Assembly (NCBI GenBank): GCA_026936325.1
Contig: JAPTHN010000018.1
Coordinates: 10,063,658-10,127,657, forward strand
Direction: 5' to 3'
DNA from: Platynereis dumerilii
Lineage: Eukaryota > Annelida > Polychaeta > Phyllodocida > Nereididae
Length of the DNA stretch: 64,000 bases
Numbering within the stretch: the first letter of the stretch is position 1; every line of letters starts with the position of its first letter. The notes under the pieces were generated by a model, which saw only the letters and a list, made by a program, of their open reading frames with translations, searched no databases and was not told where the DNA came from. Positions 34,301-46,733 of this stretch are shown in pieces. The position numbers were made by a program, and so were the translations under genes.

Positions 34301-37300
34301 TCACAATATTTTGTCTGAGTTAATGACAATAGCCAGTCTGTTCATTGTAACGATATTCTTAGTAAATAATCTATAGAGATGCGTAATGTCTGTGATCTTT
34401 TCACAGTATTTTGTCTGTGTTAATGACAATAGCTAGTCTGTTCATTGTAACGATATTCCTAGTAAATGATCAGTGGAGATGCGTAATGTCTGATTTTGTC
34501 ACAATATTTTGTCTGAGTTAATGACAATAGCCAGTCTGTTCATTGTAACGATATTCTTAGTAAATAATCTATAGAGATGCGTAATGTCTGATCTTTTCAC
34601 AGTATTTTGTCTGTGTTAATGACAATAGCTAGTCTGTTCATTGTAACGATATTCCTAGTAAATGATCAGTGGAGATGCGTAATGTCTTATCATGTCACAA
34701 TATTTTGTCTGAGTTAATGACAATAGCTAGTCTGTTCATTGTAACGATACTCTTAGCAAATAATCTATGGAGATGCGTAATGTCTGATCTTGTCACAATA
34801 TTTTGTCTGAGTTAATGACAATAGCCAGTCTGTTCATTGTAACAATGTTCTTAGAACATAATCTATGGAGATGCATAATGTCTGATCTTGTCACAATATT
34901 TTGTCTGAGTTAATGACAATAGTCAGTCTGTTCATTGTAACAATATTCTTAGTAAACAATCTATGGAGATGTGTAATGTCTGATCTTGTCACAATATTTT
35001 GTCTGAGTTAATGGCAATAGCCAGTCTGTTCATTGCAACGATATTCTTAGCAAATAATCTATGGAGATGCGTAATGTCTGATCTTGTCACAATATTTTGT
35101 CTGAGTTAATGACAATAGCTAGTCTTTTCATTTTAACGATGTTCCTAGTAAATAATCAGTGGAGATGCGTAATGTCTGATCATGTCACAATATTTTGTCT
35201 GAATTAATGAAAATAGCCAGCCTGTTCATTGTAACAATATTCTTAGTACAAAATCTATGAAGATGTGAAACGTCTGATCTTTTCAAAATATTCTGTCTGA
35301 GTTAATGACAATAGCCAGTCTGTTCATTGTAACGATATTCTTAGTACATAATCTACGGAGATGCATAATGTCTGATCTTGTCACAGTATCTTGTCTGAGT
35401 TAATGACAATGCCTAGTCTGTTCATTGTAACGATATTCCTAGTAAATGATCATTGGAGATGCGTAATGTCTGATCATGTCACAATACTTTGTCTGAGTTA
35501 ATGACAATGCCTAGTCTGTTCATTATAACGATATTCCTAGTAAATAATCAGTGGAGATGCGTAATATCTGATAATGTCACAATATTTTGTCTGAGTTAAT
35601 GACAATAGCCAGTCTGTTCATTGTAACAATATTCTTAGTACATAATCTATGAAGATGTGTAATGTCTGATCTTGCCACAATATTCTGTCTGAGTTAATGA
35701 CAATAGCTAGTCTGTTCATTGTAACAATATTCTTAGTACATAATCTTTGGAGATGCAGAACGTCTGATCTTGTCACAATGTTTTGTCTGAGTTAATGACA
35801 ATAGCCAGTCTGTTCATTGTAACGATATTCTTAGAACATAATCTATGGAGATGCGTAATGTCTGATTTTGTCACAATATTTTGTCTTAGTTAATGACAAC
35901 AGCCAGTCTGTTCATTGTAACGATATTCTTAGTCAATAATCTATGGAGATGCGTAATGTCTGATCTTTTCACAGTATTTTGTCTTAGTTAATGACAATAG
36001 CTAGTCTGTTCATTGTAACGATATTCCTAGTAAATGATCAGTGGAGATGCGTAATGTCTTATCATGTCACAATATTTTGTCGAGTTAATGAAAATAGCTA
36101 GTGTGTTCATTGTAAGGATACTCTTAGCAAATAATCTGTGGAGATGCGTAATGTCTGATCTTGTCACAATATTTTGTCTGAGTTAATGACAATAGCCAGT
36201 CTGTTCATTGTAACTATATTCTTAGGACATAATCTATGGAGATGCATAATGTCTGATCTTGTCACAATATTTTGTCTGAGTTAATTACAATAGTCAGTCT
36301 GTTCATTGTAACAATATTCTTAGTACAAAATCTATGAGGATGTGAAATGTCTGATTTTGTCACAATATTTTGTCTGAGTTAATGACAATAGCCAGTCTGT
36401 TCATTGTAACAATATTCTCAGTACATAATCTATGAAGATGTGTAATGTCTGATCTTGTCACAATATTCTGTCTGAGTTAAAGACAATAGCCAGTCTGTTC
36501 ATTGTAACGATATTCTTAGTTCATAATCTATGGAGATGCAGAATGTCTGATCTTGTCACAATATTTTGTTTGAGTTAATGACAATAGCCAGTCTGTTCAT
36601 TGTAACTATATTCTTAGAACATAATCTGTAGAGATGTGCAATGTCTGATTTTGTCACAATATTTTGTCTGAGTTAATGACAATAGCCAGTCTGTTCATTG
36701 TAACGATATTCTAAGTAAATAATCTATAGAGATGCGTAATGTCTGATCTTTTGACAGTATTTTGTCTGTGTTAATGACAATAGCTAGTCTGTTCATTGTA
36801 ACAATATTCCTAGTAAATGATCAGTGGAGATGCGTAATGTCTGATTTTGTCACAATATTTTGTCTGAGTTAATGACAATAGCCAGTCTGTTCATTGTAAC
36901 GATATTCTTAGTAAATAATCTATAGAGATGTGTAATGTCTGATCTTGTCACAATATTTTGTCTGAGTTAATGACAATAGTAATTCTTTTCATTTTAACGA
37001 TGTTCCTAGTAAATAATCAGTGGAGATGCGTAATGTCTGATCATGTCACAATATTTTGTCTGAGTTAATGAAAATAGCCAGCCTGTTCATTGTAACAATA
37101 TTCTTAGTACAAAATCTATGAAGAAGTGAAATGTCTGATTTTGTCACAATATTTTGTCTGAGTTAATGACAATAGCCAGTCTGTTCATTGTAACAATATT
37201 CTTAGTACAAAATCTATGAAGATGTGAAATGTCTGATTTTGTCACAATATTTTGTCTGAGTTAATGACAATAGCCAGTCTGTTCATTGTAACAATATTCT

Positions 37301-37424
37301 TAGTACATAATCTATGAAGATGTGTAATGTCTGATCTTGCCACAATATTTTGTCTGAGTTAATGACAATAGCCAGTCTGTTCATTGTAATGATATTCTTA
37401 GTACATAATCTATGAAGTTGTGTA
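31340..37424 (+). repeat. Satellite array of about 98-bp monomers (roughly 62 copies)
   Basis: The monomer contains CACAATATTTTGTCTGAG, TTAATGACAATAGCCAGTC and TGTTCATTGTAACGATATTC, then an ATAATCTATGGAGATGCG segment and GTCTGATCTTGTCA. Copies are mostly 96-98 bp long and diverge by roughly 5-15 percent. The first copies (31340-31480) are strongly degenerate, as expected at an array edge, and the last breaks off at 37424. Some variants recur in phase, giving higher-order periods of about 196, 390 and 2745 bp. There is no coding potential. Confidence 0.97.
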
Positions 37425-38374
37425 AAGTCCCTTTGCATAATATATCAATTCTAATTGTCATTCCAAATATGATCTTCAGTTATCAAGTTTAGTGATCTGT
37501 AAAGAGTCCTTTGTATGAAGTATCTATTTGATTTGCTAAAAGCAAGGTCGCATGATGAATTTCACAGGAGTGAGAATAACTGAAAGCTAAGCTGCTTCGT
37601 CATATTAATTCAACGTATAAATCTCCTATATTAAAATGATAGCGTATGGGATTTATCTCAACTTATACTGAATGAATCATCTTCAAATTTCCCCCGTGTC
37701 TTTCTATGGACCCCAGGGCAAAACTCTCCCCTTTTGAAGGACATTGGTTCCCCTAAATGTCCTAATTAACATTAATTAGTTTTTAGCCCATTCATGAACA
37801 ATACACAAGAGGGCGGCACCTGCAAGACCTCTGCAAATAGCTATCCATTGACATGAGGTTATATTTCTGTTCATTTCTTACACATAGTATTATTGTAACC
37901 AATTCATGGGCAAATTGATTTCTATTATATTCTGTTCAATTTTCCTCTCTCCAATCTGCGGGAAACTGACTAGTTTACATAATGATGATTCAAATTACAT
38001 TAGCCAATGACACCGTCCCGATCTTCTTCAGATATTGTAATTGATGATATCATATATACAGCCACCATCAAAAGCTAAATTCAAGGAACTGAAGAAATGG
38101 TTCATTGACAACAAATTAGTTATCGACACAGACAACACCTGAAAATTAACTTGGCCCTACAAACTAAGGATATTAAAAAGTTTCATACGACGCAACATTG
38201 CTCTTTATCTGAATATATAAAACTTGGTCAAATGACTTTAAAAATTGTATCCAACACCAAGAGCACGAATTTAAAAAAAATTGACATTCAAAGTTTAATT
38301 TCACTGCAGCTGACAATTTATATAGCTGATCTTCTTTTTGATATTACCACACTTCAGTCTCCAGATGCATCCCT
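37425..38374. other. Unassigned DNA after the satellite
   Basis: No gene recognised. The forward open frame at 38151-38438 is short and runs into copy C of the composite family. Confidence 0.3.
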
Positions 38375-39425
38375 CCCAAGCAGTGACGTAAATCAAACCT
38401 TTCACTGCTTTATTATTCTGGTTACAACGAAACTTTAGGTCCAAATACCTTTGACAACGGTCGGTCAAATGTAATTTTCAAATGTTGCACTCAGATGTAA
38501 AATGGAACGTTGATAACAACCTTCGTAGGAGGTTGGTAGGTTTTATTATTATATAGCTCTGTTTGTACTGCTTTAATTTTTTGCTTTATATTTGCAGATT
38601 TCAATCAAATAATTAAGTCCTCCCCCTCCCACCAGTTGCTGGGCTGCTCCGACCATCCCCTCCCCCACCCCACCCTACCTGGACAATGATCCCGAACACG
38701 CTACATATATCAACTCTGAAAAAAAGAACTGAACTGAACTTAACATAACAGAACTGAACTGAACTAAACCCCCTCTCCAGTCCCCTCCTTCCCTGACAAA
38801 TCAGTTCAAGAGACTTACCTTTCACCCCAGCGTCAGGGTCCAGCGACAAATTCCGGAAATATCCATGTTCACGTGTCCTCCCGGGTTTGGTAACCGGGTA
38901 TATATCCATCCAGAACGAATATATGTCCATGATTTTGTCCATAATTGAAGCACAAACACTGTCAAACAACTGACTGGGCCATGATGATCCCGGGATTCTG
39001 TGCATGCGCTTCGATACAGCCAATGTCCGAGGCCCAAATAAGACTAGATATCGATCTAGAGTGTCCCAAAAGTTGATAAATCCACGCTTGAGATGTTAAT
39101 CTTCGTATCATATAGAATAATCCTGCTTGACAACGTATAATAAGTCAAGGAAACACAAAACATCTTCCAACAATTTTGCATACATTGGCGCGGACTGCCA
39201 TTAGTGGAAACTGTTGCGAATGCCAAAATGGCGGGAAGACACTTGTCATAGATTAGACCAATGTTAAAATGATACTTGGGGGTCAGATACAGTTGTATCA
39301 CTCGTATTAACGTCTAAAAATACACGTGTATTAACGTCTAAAAAATTTGTCGCATTTTACGTGATTCTGTAACGTTGAATCAGATGTGAACTGAATCTGT
39401 GGTCAGAGGTTTCAAGAACTAAATT
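38375..39425 (-). repeat. Composite repeat family, copy C (about 1.05 kb)
   Basis: The left edge (38375-38545) matches copy A at 5684-5870. Bases 38820-38990 match copy B at 57690-57745 and 58225-58345 in inverted orientation. The right edge near 39360-39425 carries ACGTTGAATCAGATGTGAA, which resembles the edge of copy A. It lacks the long subterminal array of A. A (GAACT)n patch lies near 38725-38770. On the reverse strand an open frame crosses the shared segment. Confidence 0.6.
38819..38990 (-). other. Conserved exon-like module shared by copies B and C
   Basis: On the reverse strand this reads an open frame containing DIYPVTKPGRT and SLDPDAGVKG, followed at once by GTGAAAGGTAAGT, a consensus splice donor. 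Copy B has the corresponding IYPVTKPGRT and SLDPGAGVKG and the same donor at about 58250-58347. An alternative frame (LPNPGGH through RRWTLAL) is also open in both and ends at the same TGA. Either is possible; the protein is not recognised. Confidence 0.35.
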
Positions 39426-39569
39426 TTAAAAAACATCAATGTTTACAAGGGATCCCTTCCTCTTCTCTGATTTCTTCATTCCCTTTTCCACATCTTTGAT
39501 TCATCGTGTTTTTCTGACTTCTATGATCTTACCAACATCCTTGATAGGCCTGATCAAGCTTGAATCTTT

Positions 39570-39800
39570 CTCAGCTCCCTGGGGAGCATACACCAGTTTG
39601 CAGTGAATTTCACGTGCTCCTTAGTTAAGCATTCCACAATTGCCATCTCTGCCTATTGCCAAGTTCCCATTTGCACCGGGGTCGAGTGAAGCAGTGGTTT
39701 AAGGAGGATCTGCTCAGTTCCTCCATGCCGTGACTGGGGTTCGAACCCGCGACCATGCGTGTGGCATTCAAACGCCTTTTGAACCTAGGCCACGACATCC
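39570..39800 (-). mobile_element. tRNA-derived SINE
   Basis: On the reverse strand the head has an A-box-like TGGCCTAGGTT and, about 45 bases on, a perfect B box GGTTCGAACCC. These are the internal RNA polymerase III promoter elements of tRNA-derived SINEs. The body downstream is not recognised, and the 3' boundary is approximate. Confidence 0.6.
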
Positions 39801-41194
39801 ACTCATTAAGTTCTTCTTGTCCATGTGTGCCTGTCTGACATTTTCTTTTTCTTCCTTAGTATTTTGCTATTGTCAGGAACCACTGAAAGTCAATGAGAAA
39901 GGTAAATAGATATGTGGAACCACATTCCAACAGGGAATTCCTGAATCACATTCCACAATTCTAAATAGGAGCCGATACCTCAAAAAAAAAGTCAGGACGA
40001 TAAGTTCAAAATTGGGCTCCTCTAACAACACTACAAATGTTGAAAACGTTACAAACACTTTTCATTTATAATCATTTGGTTTTTAGCTAAAAGTTACTGA
40101 GCCCTCAAATATGTGTACACAAATGTACTAAAGCAACTTAGGCTCTAAATTCCTTTAAAATGTGTAACATAATGACCCATTCATGGCTCTCTATGCAAAA
40201 TAGTTTTATGTTTGCCAAGTTTTGGTTTATTCATTAATTGTTTTTCTTTAGTAACTAAGATTTATGTACACTATAATAAGACTAAATGGGTATCGTGGTA
40301 TATTGAGATGTACTCCATGAGTAGAAGATACATCGTTGCTCATAAATATGGAATACCTCAACATTCTCCATTGAAATTGACAACTTTAGCAACTTCTGCT
40401 GGAGCGCATAATGGTCTGATCACTGGTAACTACTTCCAATGACCGCCAAAGGGAAGAACATGCAGTCGCTTAAAACGCATGCTGCAGTGTTAAACCCAGG
40501 AAAAGTTACACGGCACGAAATATGGAAATTCAGGGGTTTTCTTAGGGTGAGGTTCATTCAACCAAAAATGTAAAATTCTTGCAAAAAATGTAGTTGAGGC
40601 TTTCAAAGAGTGATTAGAAAAGATGACTTGACCTTTACAATGTACCTTGCTTACATTTACCCTCTGAAATGTACTTTTATTTGACATTTTTTTCCCAAAA
40701 AAATATTCCATATTTATGAGCAGGAGTGTATATAATGAGTCCTGCTAATGCCACTGTTGAGTATTGATCATCTCATTGAACTTACATTCTCTTTTGAATT
40801 ACAATATGGAGTATATATAAGACCAGATGGTTGCATAGTGGTATTTTGAGATGTGCTCCTACTCGTGAATATATCCTGAGTCCTCTGTACCCACTCCTGC
40901 TGACGCACTTATACTGCAAATTGGGCAATGTGTCATATTGTGGTATTCAAACAGACTGATGCAAAATGTGCTTACAGGCGTGTTTCTTTAATTAGTTCCG
41001 CCAAAAAAAAAACAATATGACGATTCGATTTAACTCTACACATTCAAATTTATATATATAGGTCTTTAAATATTGTAAATTGATTCAAAGTCTGTACACC
41101 AGTTGTTAAAAATATATATTTCCCTCTTAAATAACTGTAGCTAATCCAGTACAACACAAACTTTTTGATTACACGACAATCGTACAAGGTCTCT
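39801..41194. other. Unassigned AT-rich DNA
   Basis: Short open frames only. A motif around GGTATTTTGAGATGTGCTCC near 40840 resembles GGTATATTGAGATGTACTCC near 40298, suggesting an old local duplication. Confidence 0.3.
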
Positions 41195-41650
41195 GACCAT
41201 TTAATGGGCAGACTGACTATTGTTATAACCTCAGTCAAAATATTGTCACAAGGACGGACATTGTGCCAAGATCAGACATTATGCATCTTTGTAGATTGTG
41301 TGTTACAAATATTATTATAATGGGCACACTGACTATTGTTATAACCTCAGTTAAAATATTGTCACAAGGACAGACATTATACGTCTTCGTCAATTTTTAT
41401 TATTTCAATTTTATTCAAGCTCTTGGTGTTACAAATATTACTAGAATGAACAGTCTCATTATAGTCAGTAACTCAGAAAAAATATTGCGCCAAGATCGGA
41501 CATTATGCATCTTTGTAGATTGTGTGTTACAAATATTATTAAAATGGACAAAAATTATTATTGTCATTAACTCTGACAGAATTTGGTTCGATCAGATATA
41601 AAACATCCCTATGGATTGTGTTACAATACTCTTGGAATGAACTAGACAGA
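41195..41650 (-). repeat. Degenerate inverted copies of the 98-bp satellite
   Basis: Read on the reverse strand this contains decayed monomers. Phrases such as CAGACATTATGCATCTTTGTAG and AAAATATTGTCACAAG correspond to the complement of the array monomer. About four to five copies, far more diverged than the main array. Confidence 0.75.
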
Positions 41651-41655
41651 CCACT

Positions 41656-44600
41656 GGTCATTCCTTGCCAAATCACCCAGAAATAGAAAAATGCCCAGAA
41701 AAAATTGAAAAAAATCACACAGTTGTTCACTAACCAGATATATGTAAATTTGCAAAATTGTAGCACTGTGACTCAAAAACTCACCAAGATAGGAGCCCTT
41801 GAAATTTAAGGCTATTTTTAAATTGCAAAATTGCAAAAAGGTGCCGTTACTTATTTGCCAATTCAGAGAAAATGGTTAGTGACTCAACCACTTAAATTTT
41901 TTCCTGGCTTTAACAGGGTCAAATAAGTACTTCCAATTTATCAGATGAGTTTCACCTCTCAAATTGTTGCTGTGAGGTAATTTTGAAAGATAACAATATC
42001 TGAATTTTTACAAAAACGCCTGTTATTCAAGCCTAAAAATGACCTGATTGATGGTTAACCAAAATTTTCAAACTTATTCCATAGATTTATGTATATCCTA
42101 AGGTGGTATTCACAAAGTTTCAGTTCCAGGATCGGACTCGTCTATTTTTACTATTTTATTAAAAATAATTAAATTTACGTGTAATTCAATTTTTTTTTAA
42201 ATTGTGTTTCGGCCAACGTCAGAGATGTAAAACTACCCAAATAACAATACCACACATTTCATATTCTTACACTGGAGCAACCTACACCAAAATGTTTCAT
42301 TTTTGGCATCAAAACTCATGTATCTGGCTTTGATGTGTTTCAGCAAGGGCTCAAAAATGGACGAAAAGTGCAAAACGTTATACTTATTTGCCAATTTAGA
42401 TAAAATGATTAATGACTCAACAATGTTTATTTTCTTCTATCTTAGACAGGTCGAAAATAGGACTTCCAATTTATCAGATGAGTTTTACCTCTCAAATTGT
42501 TGCATAAAAGAATTTTGAAATATATCAATTTTTTAACTTTTACGAAAGCACCAGTTATTCAAACATCAACCAAAACTTCAAACTTTTACCATAGATTTAT
42601 ATGTTTATGTATATCTTAGAGTGGTTCTGGGGTCGGACTCCCTCTATTTTTAATATTTAATTAAAAGTCAGAGATTTTTACAAAAATCTCACATTGGAAA
42701 ACATTATAAATCTTGAAGTTAGTTTGCATGGACACATGCAAATCTATGACAATAGCCACTTGACATATGCAGTGTTCTTATGACATGCTCATTGTATCTG
42801 CATTAAATTCTGCATGCACCGAGTGAGAAAGGCAGAGGTGATCGTCAGTACAATTTATACCCAAGGGACCTTAAAAAATGTTGGATTCTCTTCCAAAGTT
42901 CCTTCCTGTTCCTTGAAATACCCGTCATCGATGTGCATACCAAGCAGTGAGGTAGTCAAATTATTGATAGCATTCTCTGCGAATTTTTGAAAACATACTC
43001 ACCTTAAAATGCTATCTTTTTCTATGTGCGATTTTTGTAACAATGCTTGATTTTAAATAAAGTATTAAGAATAAAAGGAGTCTGACTCCGGAACTGAAAC
43101 TTTGTGAATACCACCTTAACATATACATAAACCAATGTTTTAAATTTTGAAAATTTTGGTAACTGTCAACCAGGTCATTATGAGGTTGGAATAACAGGCT
43201 TTCTTTGTAAATATTACACCATTTTTATTTTTCAAAATTACCTCACAGCAACAATATGAGAAGTAAAACTCATCTGATAAATTGAAAGCACTTATTAGGT
43301 CCTGCTTAAGCCAGAAAAAAATTTACATGGTTGAGTCACTAACCGTTTTCTCTAAATTGACAAATAAGTAACAGTACCTTTTTTGCTATTTTGAATTTTC
43401 GTCCATGTTTGAGCCCCTGTAGAAACACATCTAAGCCAGAAACATGAGTTTTGATGCCAAAGATGAAGAATTTGGGTGGAGATTGGTCCAGTGTGAGAAT
43501 ATAAAATGTGTGGTATTGTTGTTTGGGGAGTTATACATCTCTGAAATTGGCCGAAACGCAATTTCCAAAAAAATGATTAAATTTGAGCAAAATTTAATTT
43601 TAAATAAAATATTAAAAATAGAAGGAGTATGATCTCGGAACTTAAACTTTGTGAATACCACCTCAACATATACATAAATCTATGGTGTAATTTTGAAAAT
43701 TTTGGTTAACTGTCAACCAGGTCATTTTGAGGTTTGAATAACAGACTTTTTAGTAAATATTACACAATTCTTATTTTTCAAAATTACCTCACAGTAACAA
43801 TTTGAGAGGTAAAACTCATCTGATAAATTGGAAGTAGCTATTCATTTGGTCCTACAGTGCCGCCTGTAAGTAAGTGAAACGAATGAAATGGTGCCATTGC
43901 ATCAATGCTAAACATCCTACGTAAAACTGCTTTTGGACGCATGAATTCTCATCCAATGAGAGGAAAACATATTGGGTCATAAAGGCCGATCTGTGAGGCA
44001 TATGATATAACAATGGCAGCCAATTTTCTTTGCGGTAGTCGGAGTTAGGTATGGGTCAAAGTCTTTGATAAGTAAGTGAAACGCAGGCCCAATGTTATTT
44101 AATAGGGAAGGGTGGTTCACTTACTTATCAAAGACTTTGACCCATACCTAACTCCGACTACAGCAGAGCAAAATGAGCTGCCATTGTTTTCCCACATGCC
44201 TCACATATCGGCCTTTATGACCCAATATGTTTCCCTCTCATTGGATGAGAATTCATGCCTCCACAAGCAGTTTGGTTGAGGATGTTTAGCATTGATGCAA
44301 TTGCACAATCTCAAGCGTTTCACTTACTTACAGGCGGCACTGTATTAAAGCCAGAAAAATATGTACATGGTTGAGTCATTTTCTCTTAATTAACACACCT
44401 AAGCCAGAAACATGAGTTTTGATGCCAAATATGAAATATTTGGATAGAAGTTGTTCCAGTGTGATGATATAAACTGTGTGGTATTTTTATTTGGGGAGTT
44501 ATACGCGTCTGAAGTTGGCCGAAAAACACAATTTTGAAAAAATTGAAAAATAGCCAAAAATGTCAAGGTTTCCTATCGCTGAGAGATTTTTTAGTCACAG

Positions 44601-44714
44601 ACCTGCAATTTTGCAAATTTGCATATATCTCTGGTAAGTGAACAACTGATTTTTTTCAAAATTTTATCGAAGGGGTCACCTGGGGAACCCTGGCTGATTT
44701 GACATGGAATGACC
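41656..44714. mobile_element. Large foldback element with tandem modules in each arm
   Basis: The outer ends are inverted: GGTCATTCCTTGCCAAATCA at the left and GGTCATTCCATGTCAAATCA as the complement of the right, with similarity continuing for about 170 bases. Each arm then holds two tandem modules of about 530-550 bp. The landmark AATTTATCAGATGAG falls at about 41937 and 42466, and its complement at about 43268 and 43815. A spacer at about 42670-43070 lies between the arms. The right arm is lengthened by a 488-bp MITE. No transposase frame is visible. Tandem repeats inside long inverted arms recall Foldback-type elements; the superfamily cannot be assigned from the tips alone. Confidence 0.8.
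43855..44342. mobile_element. 488-bp palindromic MITE with TA target site
   Basis: It starts CAGTGCCGCCTGTAAGTAAG and ends with the exact complement, flanked by TA on both sides (43853-43854, 44343-44344). The arms (about 235 bases each) are complementary almost throughout, around a 20-base centre near 44090-44110, so the transcript would be a long hairpin. Tc1/mariner-like by tips and target. It splits a module of the surrounding foldback element, and the equivalent uninterrupted site is visible near 43302. Confidence 0.9.
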
Positions 44715-45030
44715 CCATTGTTACTAAACCAGACACAATATGTTGACAAAATGAGCACTTATGCATCTGCATAGATTGTGCTTCATGAAGTATCTTTATA
44801 AACTAAATACAGTTATTAAGGTAGTCACAATATGGTGACAAGATTAGACAATAGGTGTTTTCACATATTGTTAACTAAAAATATCATCAGTATGAAACAT
44901 ACTTATATATTGTTATTAAGTCAGACAATATATTGTGTCAAGATCAGACATAATTAAAAGTATCATAATAGACTATTGTCATTAAGTCAGTCACAATATT
45001 GAGACAAGATGGACCATTTACATTTTTAAT
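44715..45030 (-). repeat. Degenerate inverted satellite copies, right side of foldback
   Basis: Phrases such as TTATGCATCTGCATAGATTGTG, GACAAGATTAGACAA and ATTGTCATTAAGTCAG match the complement of the 98-bp monomer. Orientation is the same as 41195-41650, so the foldback element appears to have inserted into a decayed, inverted satellite block. Confidence 0.65.
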
Positions 45031-46110
45031 TTAAACTAAAGAATCAAATCAATCATAGCATAGTTACCTATCTCTCTTCCTTCTGATGGTAAATCATTTT
45101 TAACAATAATCATTGACATCAAATAGTGTCAAGGCTAAGTTGCAAGACAGCCCCAAAAGCTCTTGTCATAACTGGTCCCAATACTGGCAATAGATTTAAT
45201 TCAGTTTATGCTTCATATTCAGACATCCATTTATAAAAAAAAAAGTACCTGCAGCAGGTATGTATAATACAAGATGTACTTACCAGCAAAAGCACCAAGA
45301 ATCACTGAAGGTACTCCTCTCCAATCAATGTGTGAAAAATTTGGAGAAAAATAACATGGCTGAATCGTTTCAAGCCTTCTGATTGGTTAAAAACGGTGGG
45401 AACTCTGATGTCAGTGGCCAGAGGGAGCCACCTGTTGGTTTTGTCTGGAATTTGACCTATATATCAACAGACAAATGTGTCACGGACAACAGACAGATCT
45501 TTGTGACAATATGAGAGTTCAGCATGATCACAAAGTCATTTTAGACCCACATAAATCGAATGTTTTGTGGCAATATCGTCACAATTACCAAATATTGTCA
45601 GAAGTCAGCATTGCACCAACAAATATTGTGACAATGTTACTCTCGTAAACACAGCTAGACAGACAGACAGACAGACAATAGACGTTTATTTACATAATGA
45701 AAATACATATATACACATTCATTCATAGGATCACACATTTATACAAAAGAAAAGAAACAAAAAAACTTTCATTATGTAGGGAGATTCAAAAGTCCAAAAA
45801 ATGGCCGCTATCGAGGAACAACCCTAAGATTAAAAAAAACAAACTTTTTTTAGGAACCGAGCACTTTAATCTGTAAATTGTGACGCTACCATTTATTTAA
45901 ACAACAGTATGAAACTATTTCTAACTTTTCCAAGGGTTTCCCCAACTTTGAAGTGCTCTGAAGAGACTGCCAGACGACCGCCAGCAATGAAAAATATGTC
46001 AATAGATAAGTGATATAGTTATTAACAAGTTATCAAAAAACTACTATTCAGTTCTTCAAAATAAACTCATAGCTAGAGTTTTAAGTAACCAATGTTGCTA
46101 CAATTTAGCA
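45031..46110. other. Mostly unassigned DNA with a LINE tail
   Basis: At 45659-45678 a (GACA)n run is followed by CAATAGACGTTTATTTACAT. On the reverse strand this is the 3' end of a non-LTR element with a TGTC tail, like the one at 54633. How far it extends to the right is unclear. Nothing else is recognised. Confidence 0.4.
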
Positions 46111-46113
46111 AGT

Positions 46114-46733
46114 GGACCGTCTCTTGGTCCCAGTTGACGTTACATTTGAAATGACTTGAAGGGGGGTTACTTCTCCAATTTTTTTACTTAAAAAAATGTT
46201 TGGAGTCTGTGGAGTCTGTGGACTCTTTTTTTTTCAATTGTTTCCCACAATTTAATGGCAGCTTGCCATTATTTGTATAAAGAAGCCCTGTGAATTTTCT
46301 AAGATTTTTTTTTTCAAATGGCCTATAAATTATATTTTATTTAGGCCTATTTATTTATTTTTGCTTTTCCGTAATATTCTATGAACACAATTGTGGGCCT
46401 TGTTTTTTCAATTCAGTTTTACCCTAAATCAGTTGATAGACATTTCTAAAATATTAATTGATAGACATTTCTAAAATATTAAGTGTGAGATTGGAGGACT
46501 GGGAGAATTTCCCTGACCTTTGCCTGCAATTAGAGTCAATTTATAATGCCAGATTATTATATATCCCCATGTGCTAGTACCCCCTGCTCTGTGCACTGAT
46601 TTATGCAGCAATTCAAATTTCTTGAGAGTGCCCCCCTGCATGTTGCAGCCTCCTGGGTTGCCATGACGTCATAATATTAGTTGAGCTATAAATAGATTGT
46701 GACGCCAAGTTGGTCACAAGAGACGGTCCTAAC
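46114..46733. mobile_element. Candidate MITE with GGACCGTCTCTTG inverted ends
   Basis: About 31 bases at 46114-46144 and the complement at about 46700-46730 match at roughly 25 positions. No target duplication is clear. Inside, a 24-base tandem duplication (TGATAGACATTTCTAAAATA unit) lies at 46434-46483. Confidence 0.35.
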
